From positions 1-64,000 of the forward strand of contig CALXTR010000007.1 in NCBI GenBank assembly GCA_944391475.1: a stretch of DNA of 64,000 nt, read 5' to 3'. The notes beneath the pieces are model-generated. The model worked only from the letters and a program-made list of their open reading frames with translations, did no database searches and had not been told where the DNA came from. The number at the start of each line of letters is the position of its first letter. The first letter of the stretch is position 1. This stretch comes from an uncultured Alphaproteobacteria bacterium. GTDB lineage: Bacteria; Pseudomonadota; Alphaproteobacteria; RF32; CAG-239. Shown here piece after piece: positions 24,643 through 33,184 of the stretch. The position numbers and the translations under genes were made by a program.

Positions 24643-25194
24643 TTATTCAAAATTCCAAATTAGGGCATTTTGTTTGTTGCAAATTTCCGCGGCTTCTTCA
24701 CTCTCAAGTGGTAACCCTTCCTTATCGCCCCATACGAAGGATTTTTCTCCGTTTTCATTAACAATTGTTAATTCAATCAGCCCTAAAGTTTGATTTTTGG
24801 GGTATTCATATGTCGCCAGAGCCACACACTCCCGTTTGGACAAATCTTTGTATACGATATCAAAACTTTTAGCACCTGGCATTAGCATTTGCCCATTGAT
24901 ACCAGCGCCTATTAACACAGGTTTACCTAAAGCATTAACTATCTGCAGACCCTGCCTCATTTCACTTGGAACCATATTGTTCTCAATCATCCACTGTGAG
25001 CTTAATTTCCAATAGTCAGGTTTAGTCTGAAAGTTTCGGTGTACAATATCCACCAACCGGATCACTTGACGAGCTGCAGGTCGCACTTCATTTCTAAAGC
25101 TACAGCTTACGCCCCATCCAAGCAATGTCAACACAACTAAAATAAACGCGATTTTTGTGCTGAGAGGTAATTGTGAAAAGATCGATTTTTGCAT
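24643..25194 (-). CDS. Pilin-like protein without prepilin leader
   Basis: A 183-residue protein with one N-terminal membrane helix (about residues 13-33). Its C-terminal domain clearly parallels the prepilin encoded next: FDIVYKDLSKRECVALAT against FAIQYKKLPREACVAMAT, and EEAAEIC..NALIWNF against TAADLC..SLALFF. It lacks the Gly-x4-Glu processing site, and its membrane helix has no +5 glutamate. The start is the ATG at 25194 directly after the GspF stop (GGGAGG upstream). Probably a membrane-tethered minor-pilin-like assembly factor; role inferred. Confidence 0.75.
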   Translation of the reverse strand: MQKSIFSQLPLSTKIAFILVVLTLLGWGVSCSFRNEVRPAARQVIRLVDIVHRNFQTKPDYWKLSSQWMIENNMVPSEMRQGLQIVNALGKPVLIGAGINGQMLMPGAKSFDIVYKDLSKRECVALATYEYPKNQTLGLIELTIVNENGEKSFVWGDKEGLPLESEEAAEICNKQNALIWNFE

Positions 25195-25195
25195 A

Positions 25196-26314
25196 TTATC
25201 CGCCTCCCATTGAACTGGTGATTTGGTCCTGCATATCAAATGTTCCCATAACAGCCCAAGCAATCACACCGGCCACCGATAACAAAGCCACCATGTTTAA
25301 CACTCCGGCTTTCTGCTCAATCATGTACACACTTTCTTCCAGCCAGTCATTAGCTAAATTCTCCAGAGCCTCTTCAAAGTTATCAAGCTCAGAATAAATT
25401 TTTAGGTCCCCGATAATTTCGGGATCAGGAAATTCAAAATTTGTTTTTGCTAATGATACCCCAAGGTTTTCACCGCTGTTAATGTATACTAAAGTAGCAT
25501 CAATCCTTTCTTTTAGATAGCGGCTGGCATCTCGCCTCAATGCTCGCATTGCTGTAGATACGGGCGTTCCGCCTTTTACCAATGCAGAAAGAGCCAATAG
25601 CCAAGTAATACCGGTAAAAATCTTGTATAAGGACCAAGGAGGGATCATATCAAAATAAGTTCTAATAAATCCGGTCCAAATACCGATTGTTGAATAAATT
25701 ATCAATACGAGTACAGGCAATGCAGAAAATGCAACGACCCAATAATCCTTAATCCAAGCAGAGACATCAACCAAATCTTTAGCTAGTCCTCGCCATCTTG
25801 TATTAGGTGCGGCATCAAGCATAGGCGGCACCATGTACACCCCGATTGCATAAATAATTAATACAGCCATCATCATCAAGAACAAAGGATAACCAATTGC
25901 CCCGATAATCGGTCTTATCATCTTGGTTGTTCCTTCGGTCACCTTAATCAAGTTTAGCAAAGCATTTTCAAGGTCAGACACGTCACCAACCGAAAGCATC
26001 AATCTCTCGCGGTCTGGAGCCCAACCTTTTAGGGCCTCAGAAAAAGGTAAACCGTTTTGTAAGGACCTAGCCCAACTTGCAATAGCAATTGCCATAGGTT
26101 CGCCTGGATTTTTACCGCCATTACTAGCGCTATCATGCAAACGATCAAGAGCATTCATCAATGAGAATCTGTTAGCCATTAATGAGGCAATTTTGCGATA
26201 AATTTTAAGTCTGGACGTATTAGACATGCGACATACCATTTTTGCATAATACACCTCAACACTATTCAATCCCTGCATAGCTTTTTGCAAAGTTACATTT
26301 TTATCTCTTGCCAT
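25196..26314 (-). CDS. Pilus platform protein, GspF/PilR family
   Basis: A 372-residue polytopic inner-membrane protein of the GspF/PilC family, with two cytoplasmic four-helix repeats separated by membrane helices. It shows IASLMANRFSLMNALDRLH with a second copy near residue 240 (ALVKGGTPVSTAMRAL). Membrane segments lie at about 170-195, 205-225 and 350-370. It is the platform that couples the ATPase to pilin polymerisation, equal in position to R64 PilR. Twelve bases after the ATPase gene. Confidence 0.88.
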   Translation of the reverse strand: MARDKNVTLQKAMQGLNSVEVYYAKMVCRMSNTSRLKIYRKIASLMANRFSLMNALDRLHDSASNGGKNPGEPMAIAIASWARSLQNGLPFSEALKGWAPDRERLMLSVGDVSDLENALLNLIKVTEGTTKMIRPIIGAIGYPLFLMMMAVLIIYAIGVYMVPPMLDAAPNTRWRGLAKDLVDVSAWIKDYWVVAFSALPVLVLIIYSTIGIWTGFIRTYFDMIPPWSLYKIFTGITWLLALSALVKGGTPVSTAMRALRRDASRYLKERIDATLVYINSGENLGVSLAKTNFEFPDPEIIGDLKIYSELDNFEEALENLANDWLEESVYMIEQKAGVLNMVALLSVAGVIAWAVMGTFDMQDQITSSMGGG

Positions 26315-26326
26315 GGCTTATCATCC

Positions 26327-28018
26327 TTAATAATCTGGTCGTTGGTCAAGCAAACCGCACCAACGCTCAATTTCATCTAAATCTAAATATCCTTTGAGCA
26401 TACGTTCAATTGCAGCATCACGAAGTGTACGCCCATTAAGATCACTAGTCCAATAATCAATCGCTTTTCTGGTTTCGCCTTTAGTCATCATTTCCAAAAA
26501 CATTGCATCTGGCAAAATAATTTCCGGCACACTCATACGCCCTTTAACACCTTGATTATTGCAATATTTACAGCCCGGACCTCGCATATAAGTATTTTCA
26601 ATACCAAAATCACCCAATGCAACTTTCAAACGCTGTACTGACGGTGTATCTAATCTTTCTTTAACAGAAATACGACAATGCGGGCATAATTTTCTAAACA
26701 GACGCTGTGAAATTAATCCTTTCATCAAACCAGGGTCTTGTAACTTAAATGGTTCCACTCCCATATCCATCAAACGAGTGATAATCGCGGGAGCTGAGTT
26801 TGCGTGCAGAGTAGTCCACATACCGTGCCCTGATAATGCTCCCTTAAAGGCCAATTGTGCTGCAGATAAAGTACGTACCTCACCCACCATAATAACATCA
26901 GGGTCAGAACGCAATGCAGCCGCCAGAGCCTTGTTAAATTGTTCATCTTTTTCCTCTTCGGTGTTAGCATTAGTCACCGGCATTTGCCGCGCACCAGGGA
27001 TTGGATATTCAGGAGGGTCTTCCACGGTTAGGAGGTTAATTTCATAGTTTTTTTCTTGCAGGAGCTTAATCATATTGCGCTGCAATGTTGTACTTTTGCC
27101 ACTTCCGGTCGGACCAGCGATGATGGAAATTCCAACTGGAACGGCGCGTAAGCGGTAAAACAGTTTTTCTTCATAATCGCCAAATCCCAAAGCGGCCAAG
27201 TCACCACTTCCATCTGGGTTATCATCGGCATAAAGCAAACGCATAACCAGATATTGCGAACCAAACGCAATCGGGTTAAACTGCAAGCGGATTGCCAACA
27301 CGTTATGAGGGAGCATCAAGCGCCCTTTTGAGCCGCGCAACGGAGTCGAACCTAGCTTTTGTGCTGCCTGAAATTCGTTTTGAGCATAGTTTGCATCAGA
27401 AATATCAGCAGATGCAAATGCAGCGCGGACAAAAGATTCACCCCAGTCCTTATTATATTCCATCTCCGTTTGCATCATGCCGTTAACACGAAACATAATT
27501 TGAGTACTATCGGCCACAATCACATGGATATCCGACACTTTTTGCGCAGCCGCTCTTGCAACCACATTTACAAAGTCTTTCTGCATCTCCATCTGATCGG
27601 CATCAAGTTCAGAATCATCTGATGTCGAAAACGCACGCTCACCATATGCATAAATAGCATTGAGCTCATTTTGAGACACATAAGTAGGCTTATTGATAAG
27701 TAACTTTTTTTTGCGGGCTAATACCTCGAAACTCAAGACGCGCCCATCAAATTTGTGGGTTTCCGAAACTAAAAAACGCCCATTCGAAAATAACGCCAAC
27801 AATCGTCTGGTATCATCATTAATCATAATTTCGCTACCAGGCAGAGTTAACAATTGAACTCCGGTTGCAAAATAATTTTCTAGACGACTAGCCGGTTTAT
27901 TTTCATTTTCTGAAGAAGTTTGCGAAGTTTCCACTCCGGCGGCACCAATCACGCCGCCAGAACTTGCCGCAGGCTTTACCTGATTAATATCATCTGGAGT
28001 TTTAGCCTCTTCATCCAT
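26327..28018 (-). CDS. pilQ: Type IVb pilus extension ATPase (PilQ/GspE)
   Basis: A 563-residue GspE/PilB-superfamily ATPase. Walker A GPTGSGKST lies at about residue 300, with an Asp box TVEDPPEYP, Walker B DPDVIMVGEVRT and His box GHGMWTTLHAN. A tetracysteine zinc motif (CPHC ... CKYC, about 440-480) is typical of extension ATPases. Gene order puts it where R64 pilQ stands; note that this is not the secretin called PilQ in type IVa systems. The N-terminal 80 residues are disordered. Confidence 0.88.
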   Translation of the reverse strand: MDEEAKTPDDINQVKPAASSGGVIGAAGVETSQTSSENENKPASRLENYFATGVQLLTLPGSEIMINDDTRRLLALFSNGRFLVSETHKFDGRVLSFEVLARKKKLLINKPTYVSQNELNAIYAYGERAFSTSDDSELDADQMEMQKDFVNVVARAAAQKVSDIHVIVADSTQIMFRVNGMMQTEMEYNKDWGESFVRAAFASADISDANYAQNEFQAAQKLGSTPLRGSKGRLMLPHNVLAIRLQFNPIAFGSQYLVMRLLYADDNPDGSGDLAALGFGDYEEKLFYRLRAVPVGISIIAGPTGSGKSTTLQRNMIKLLQEKNYEINLLTVEDPPEYPIPGARQMPVTNANTEEEKDEQFNKALAAALRSDPDVIMVGEVRTLSAAQLAFKGALSGHGMWTTLHANSAPAIITRLMDMGVEPFKLQDPGLMKGLISQRLFRKLCPHCRISVKERLDTPSVQRLKVALGDFGIENTYMRGPGCKYCNNQGVKGRMSVPEIILPDAMFLEMMTKGETRKAIDYWTSDLNGRTLRDAAIERMLKGYLDLDEIERWCGLLDQRPDY

Positions 28019-28022
28019 TATA

Positions 28023-29531
28023 TTACCTCAACATCATATCTCTGCTGACCCCAGGAACTCCCTTGCTTGTTACCAAACCGCGCGGGTTAGCTTGCGATAC
28101 ATTAGAGGTAGTCAAAGCACCTCTTGCAGCCATTGCACGTTTAGCTGCAGACCCAGATTCTGGTTCATTTTCCATCACACCGCCCGAAGCAAAGTATAAG
28201 TATGATTCTTCACCATTATTGTCAGTTTTGACATAAGTTGTAGTAATTTCGGTTACAACATCACCACTTTTAAGCTTAGTTCCATTCTTCACTAAAAATG
28301 TTTGACCTTCACGATTCATCAGTTTGGCGTTAATGTTATCATCTTGTCCGGTAATTTCCATAATTACATACAAATCACCAAGATTAATCGATTTTTTAAC
28401 AGGTGTTGCCATTGCAGAGCCATTGCCCCCAACTACAATTCCACCAGCTTCAGTAACCCCTTGCCCAAACGGATTAGTTTTTTGCTGAGCTTCCATACGA
28501 GCCTTTAAGATGGAAATTTGAGTTTGCAAGTCACTGACCTCGCGCTTATATGCTTCCATTTTAATTTGTGCATCGCGGACGACATTTTCAGATAAAGACA
28601 CCAAATTTTTCAGCTTTTCTTTATATTTAGTTGTCCATAGTTCTTGTTCTTTTTTCTGATTGGCAATTTCATCATATATTGCTTGGTTAGACTTAATCCA
28701 TTTTTGCTCTTCTTCAAGCATATGTTCTTTATAAGCATTAAGTAAGCGCTCTTGACGCAATTTCTCAAAAGCCAACTCAACTTTTCTAAGTTTTGCTTGT
28801 TCCTCAATAATTTTTTGCTCTAATTCTTTTTCCATTGCCAAACGCTTATTTTCTCGTTCAGCATTCATATCCTTTTGTTCTTCAATAGCTTTTTGGCGCT
28901 GAGCTTTCATAGCATCAATTTCAGCCCGAATTTTTTCACGCCGCAACTCCAAAGTTAACAATGCCGTTTGTTTTTCGATATCAGACATCTGATTAAACAA
29001 TTCATTATCCACTTCAGATAAAATATCTTTTTCCGTTTGGGGAGCAGCAACTTTTGCAATCAAAGGATTACCGGGTTGTAACGTAGGCAATGCCCCATTC
29101 GTATTGGTATTAATATTAGCTGACGGAGCTGTAGGATTACCCATTGCAGCATTATTTTTATTAGGAGCAATATCTCCCCCTACCGATGCCGTTTCTCCCA
29201 TAGGAGGCACATTTACACCAGACCCTGCAGCATCATTATTTGCTTCGCCATTATTTGGTGTAATCAACCCTGTACCAGGAGTTGGAATTACATTGCCATC
29301 ATCAAACAATGCAATCTCGTCTGGAATTTCAGAAGCTGCCTGTGCTGCATCTTTGTTTGCAGCATCTCCAGTATCTTTCGCAGCCTGATTTAGGGGAACC
29401 GGACCTGTAGCATTGGGGCTCCCCGGAGGCAGCAAAGCCTGAGCAGGTGAAGTTACCGCCACACCCAATCCAATCCCTAAAGCAAAGAGAGAAACTCGGC
29501 AGAATTTTTTAATCATCTCGTTAGAATACAT
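28023..29531 (-). CDS. PilP-like pilus assembly protein
   Basis: A 502-residue exported protein with a signal peptide (about residues 1-32, ending AQA), a long Asn/Pro/Ala/Gly-rich disordered stretch (33-160) and a charged coiled coil (about 185-345). A C-terminal beta domain follows (VYVIMEITGQDDN ... FLVKNGTKLKSGDVVTEI). That last domain resembles PilP/GspC-type modules that bind the secretin. Position between PilO and the ATPase matches R64 pilP, but it is much longer than plasmid PilP because of the coiled coil. AAGGAG lies before the ATG, overlapping pilO by 11 bases. Confidence 0.72.
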   Translation of the reverse strand: MYSNEMIKKFCRVSLFALGIGLGVAVTSPAQALLPPGSPNATGPVPLNQAAKDTGDAANKDAAQAASEIPDEIALFDDGNVIPTPGTGLITPNNGEANNDAAGSGVNVPPMGETASVGGDIAPNKNNAAMGNPTAPSANINTNTNGALPTLQPGNPLIAKVAAPQTEKDILSEVDNELFNQMSDIEKQTALLTLELRREKIRAEIDAMKAQRQKAIEEQKDMNAERENKRLAMEKELEQKIIEEQAKLRKVELAFEKLRQERLLNAYKEHMLEEEQKWIKSNQAIYDEIANQKKEQELWTTKYKEKLKNLVSLSENVVRDAQIKMEAYKREVSDLQTQISILKARMEAQQKTNPFGQGVTEAGGIVVGGNGSAMATPVKKSINLGDLYVIMEITGQDDNINAKLMNREGQTFLVKNGTKLKSGDVVTEITTTYVKTDNNGEESYLYFASGGVMENEPESGSAAKRAMAARGALTTSNVSQANPRGLVTSKGVPGVSRDMMLR

Positions 29532-30798
29532 AGATTACTCCTTCATAATCCCAGACTTTTGTTTCGGGGCTATATTTAATACTATTAATCTCAACTCCTG
29601 AAAATTTTGTTAACATATCTTTCCAAATATGCGGCTTAAATTTTGAAGTAAACTTAAATTTCACATGGCGATAAACATTCCGTTGAGCAGAGGTAACACT
29701 AGCACTTGCTAAACTAAATTTCATTCCAAGTGATTGCCCGAGTTCGTTTAATTCATTTTTCAAAACAGCATCTCCTCTGTTGGGAGCCGAGCTGATAATT
29801 TTTATTGTTGGATAAACCACCGAGGCAACCATGGTGTTACCATCATCTGAAAATATTTTTCCACCTAACTTAAGGTTGGGTTTTGATACAGCTTGTTTCA
29901 TCCAAGAAATGCGCCCAAATTCACGTTGAAAACTTGTTGCTGCACTGCTTTGCGTACAAGAAATATCACCCATTTTCCAACCCGGCGATACAATAGAAAT
30001 CAACTTTGCAACTGCCAATTCGCATTGCATCATTACCTCAGTTGGGTCTTTAATTTTTTCCCATGGTTTAGTTTCTGGAACTACTTCTACCTTTTTAGGA
30101 ATAACCTTAGGTGCAACCGGAACCACAACAGGTCTCTTTGGAGGTGCCAACACAATTTCCATAAATAGTGTGTATAACAACCATAAACCCACAATTGAGG
30201 ATATCGAAACCACTAAAATCAACTTAGAACCGCGCAGTCCCTTAATCTTCTGGAGTTTTGCTTTAGCACCACGTTGGATTAATTTGCTTAAATCAGGATA
30301 TTCGGTTTCTTCCAGTCCCCATTCCGGAGGAGCAATTTTGCGTCCCCAGTCTGGTACGGCTAACATCGATTCAAACTGAGTTCTGGCATCTTCCTCTTTC
30401 AAGAAGAGCATATCGCCATCAGACAAGATGATATCGTTACGAACGCAGATATACCACCAACCACTGTTTACTTTGAAAACAGCAATAAACGAAGATCTAT
30501 CTGATAACGCGGTTGCAAGAGGTACCGCAGCAGCTTCTTGGTTCTTTTTATATCCATCCGAAGAAACGCAAATACCGAATTGAGGTGCTTTACCTGGTTT
30601 AATGCAAAAAAGGTCAGCTCCTTCCAAAATACCTTGAGATGCTTCTTCCACCTCCATAAAGGGATCATCTTTATTTTGCAACGGTTGCCAAAAGAGATTG
30701 GTAGCATATTCAACACCATCTACCACAATTTCCGTTCCCAGAGATTGTTCCGTACTCTTTTCAACGTCTACATCTGTCAGATTAGCATCTTCCAGCAC
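29521..30798 (-). CDS. PilO-like pilus assembly protein
   Basis: A 425-residue bitopic membrane protein. The cytoplasmic N-terminal domain (about 1-190) has WWYICVRNDIILSDGDMLF, one membrane helix follows (about 193-216, LILVVSISSIVGLWLLYTLF), then a periplasmic domain with a proline hinge. The order matches the 'PilO2' protein of R64-type type IVb pili, which forms the inner-membrane assembly platform with the pilus ATPase and GspF-like protein. It lies 17 bases after the secretin gene. Confidence 0.75.
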   Translation of the reverse strand: MLEDANLTDVDVEKSTEQSLGTEIVVDGVEYATNLFWQPLQNKDDPFMEVEEASQGILEGADLFCIKPGKAPQFGICVSSDGYKKNQEAAAVPLATALSDRSSFIAVFKVNSGWWYICVRNDIILSDGDMLFLKEEDARTQFESMLAVPDWGRKIAPPEWGLEETEYPDLSKLIQRGAKAKLQKIKGLRGSKLILVVSISSIVGLWLLYTLFMEIVLAPPKRPVVVPVAPKVIPKKVEVVPETKPWEKIKDPTEVMMQCELAVAKLISIVSPGWKMGDISCTQSSAATSFQREFGRISWMKQAVSKPNLKLGGKIFSDDGNTMVASVVYPTIKIISSAPNRGDAVLKNELNELGQSLGMKFSLASASVTSAQRNVYRHVKFKFTSKFKPHIWKDMLTKFSGVEINSIKYSPETKVWDYEGVIYVF

Positions 30799-30815
30799 TG
30801 TTTTTCCCCTTACAG

Positions 30816-32432
30816 TTAAATGTGTCTCATTCTAGATTCTGGAACCAATGGAGAATCCAAAACCACCGGCGTCAAAATGATTACTAGCACGTTACGTAGT
30901 TTTTCTGCAGTAGCAGTTCCTCCAAATAAAGAGTTTGTGGCAGAACCAACACCTTCTTTGCTGGTTTTGTTTTCCACTCTTTCATAGCCGGTTAAAATCA
31001 AAGATTCGCCGGTTGTTAAAGCTACTTCTTGAGTGAAACCGCGAGATTCAATTTGTGGGTTTTGAATATATTGACCATTATCAGAAGAAGTGCCATCAGA
31101 GCTTTCATTCAAATAAACTTTTTCCAAAGCAATTAAATCTGAAAGGGTCAAATTAAACATCAACAACAAGCGGCCATGTTCCAAAATTCGGGGCAACACA
31201 TCCATAGTAAATCCAGTTTCAATTTCTTCAGTTTCTGTCGAAATATCATAATTGTCGCCATCACTACCACTATTGGTCTTGGTAATTTCTGAGATATACT
31301 TTTGCTTTTTAATTACCTGAATTGGCGCTGGCTTGTTATTAAGTGTTGTAACCGTACCGCTAGTCACTAAAGTTGTTGTACCTTGCGTTGAGAGCGCCTT
31401 CACAATAGCATTTGCGGTCAAATGTCCAGGGGCAATCGCCATGGTCAAGTTTCTGGCAACATCATCAGAAATACTGCTGGTCGGACTAGCTACAGAAACT
31501 ATCTTTCCACCATCTTGATAGATAGCCGATAGGTTCAAGCCATATTGATCTGAATCATCAATTGTAACTTGCAATACCTTAACGCTAATTGCGACTTGGC
31601 GAGATAATCTGCCATTTTGCTCATTTACAAATTTAGCTACTTTCTTGATGTCATTTGGGGTGGAGGTCAATGAAATAGTACCATTCGCAGGATCCATCGT
31701 CAACTTAGCTTTGCTATCGACCATACCTTTAATGGTATTTTCCACATTTTTCCACAATTCAACCTCAACCGAACTTGTAAGTGAAATGGAAGATGTACCT
31801 CCTTCACCACTGGCCGAACCGCCAATATTAACGGACAAATTCGGTTTTGTCGGCAAGCTGTAGAGTACAAAAGTTTTTGTAACATACTTGTAGAAATAAA
31901 TTTCGCCTTTTTCGTATTTCCACCAAATACCGAAACGTGATGAAATTTCATCTAACAATCCGCTTAATGGACCGCGATAAGACAAGAGCATTTTATTCGG
32001 CTCGGCCCAGTCTGCATTTATATTTGCGGCAGAAGGTTTATTCTTTTCTGCATTTTTTACCACATCTTCTTCTAATTGTGAAGCATAGCGTACCTTAAGC
32101 GAAGTTACCTTATTAATCATATCGCCGATTTCAAACAAAGTAACGGGACGATTGCTAATTAAGGTTACAGCATCTGCCTTTTCCAGATAGGTTGGTACAG
32201 GTTCTCCTTCATACTCAATTTCACTGGTGTCACCAAGCCAAATATCATTTTTAACCCGAACCAAATCAATATTTGCAGGTGTTGAAGGAGCTTTCGCGGT
32301 TTCTTTGAGTTTGGTAGCCGCGGATACTTCTCGTTCTACTGTGGCATCGAGCTGTGTCGACAAAGAGCATGAGGCCAGCAATCCGGCTGCCGTCAAAGCA
32401 ACTAAGCAGTATTTATTTTTATTCATAAGCAT
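30816..32432 (-). CDS. PilN-like secretin lipoprotein
   Basis: A 538-residue outer-membrane secretin. The lipoprotein signal ends LLASC (about residue 22). N-terminal periplasmic domains follow, with LLDEISSRFGIWWKYE (N0/STN-like) and ISLTSTPNDIKKVAKFVNEQN (N1-like). The C-terminal secretin domain has VSISVKVLQVTID, NLTMAIAPGHL and the final TTGESLILTGYER ... LVIILTPVVL. I chose the ATG at 32432 because GGAGG stands seven bases before it; the frame is open further up. The gene starts inside the 3' end of the TcpQ-like gene, hence coupled. Confidence 0.87.
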   Translation of the reverse strand: MLMNKNKYCLVALTAAGLLASCSLSTQLDATVEREVSAATKLKETAKAPSTPANIDLVRVKNDIWLGDTSEIEYEGEPVPTYLEKADAVTLISNRPVTLFEIGDMINKVTSLKVRYASQLEEDVVKNAEKNKPSAANINADWAEPNKMLLSYRGPLSGLLDEISSRFGIWWKYEKGEIYFYKYVTKTFVLYSLPTKPNLSVNIGGSASGEGGTSSISLTSSVEVELWKNVENTIKGMVDSKAKLTMDPANGTISLTSTPNDIKKVAKFVNEQNGRLSRQVAISVKVLQVTIDDSDQYGLNLSAIYQDGGKIVSVASPTSSISDDVARNLTMAIAPGHLTANAIVKALSTQGTTTLVTSGTVTTLNNKPAPIQVIKKQKYISEITKTNSGSDGDNYDISTETEEIETGFTMDVLPRILEHGRLLLMFNLTLSDLIALEKVYLNESSDGTSSDNGQYIQNPQIESRGFTQEVALTTGESLILTGYERVENKTSKEGVGSATNSLFGGTATAEKLRNVLVIILTPVVLDSPLVPESRMRHI

Positions 32433-33096
32433 TCTCATCCTCCATTGTCTCAATCACCAAGACACGATTCCCTTTATAAAATGTCGCAATTGGAGCAGGT
32501 CTTGCTCTGCCAAATGCGCGAACCAGTGCTGCACTCACATCGGCAAAACGCCCTCTAAACATCGCACCGGCACTTAAAGTGTAGTTTCGATTGGTTTTCC
32601 AAATAAGTCTCCAACCGGATTCATTACTCCACTGAGTGAGCAAAACTTTAAGAGATTGCCCTTCTTCAGCCAACCAATCTTTTACCGGATCTTCACCGCT
32701 TCCTTGGATTTGGGTATTTACATCTTCTGACGGGCTTTCTTCGGAACTTTCCTGAATTTGAATTTCCTCTTCGTAGTCTGTCACTTCTTCCTCTATGGTT
32801 GGCGGAATTGCCGCAGCCATATTGCTAGGCCCGCTTGACTGGACAATCCGTTGATCCCGAGGTGTACGCTCTCCATATTCTCTATAATCAGCGGCAACTT
32901 CGGTATAGTTTACATATTCGTCAGTCTCTGCCGGAGGTGTAATGCACGGTCCATCATTAGACTTACAAGACGGAGCTGTATTTGCAGCAGCAATAGCTGC
33001 ATCTTCTGCGCTTTCGTCAATTGGCCGAAACAAATAGCAACCATTTGTCGCAAGAAGGCACATCAGGCAGGCAGCGATACTAAATTTCTTGTCCAT
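32419..33096 (-). CDS. TcpQ/PilL-like lipoprotein
   Basis: A 225-residue lipoprotein. The signal ends ATNGC (about residue 20), then comes a long acidic, disordered linker and a C-terminal domain of about 75 residues (DWLAEEGQSLKVLLTQWS ... WRLIWKTNRNYTLSAGAMF). That last domain is the TcpQ/PilL C-terminal module, which in toxin-coregulated and R64 pili binds the secretin and helps it reach the outer membrane. I start at MDKKFSI (33096), with AAGGAT upstream; the ORF extends to 33207 without a signal. Confidence 0.78.
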   Translation of the reverse strand: MDKKFSIAACLMCLLATNGCYLFRPIDESAEDAAIAAANTAPSCKSNDGPCITPPAETDEYVNYTEVAADYREYGERTPRDQRIVQSSGPSNMAAAIPPTIEEEVTDYEEEIQIQESSEESPSEDVNTQIQGSGEDPVKDWLAEEGQSLKVLLTQWSNESGWRLIWKTNRNYTLSAGAMFRGRFADVSAALVRAFGRARPAPIATFYKGNRVLVIETMEDENAYE

Positions 33097-33184
33097 TTTT
33101 GCAATCCTTAAAGCACATTTTGTCATAAAATTTTCCTTATCATACATTTTGAAAAATAAATAATCAAGCGCTAGCCTCAACTTA

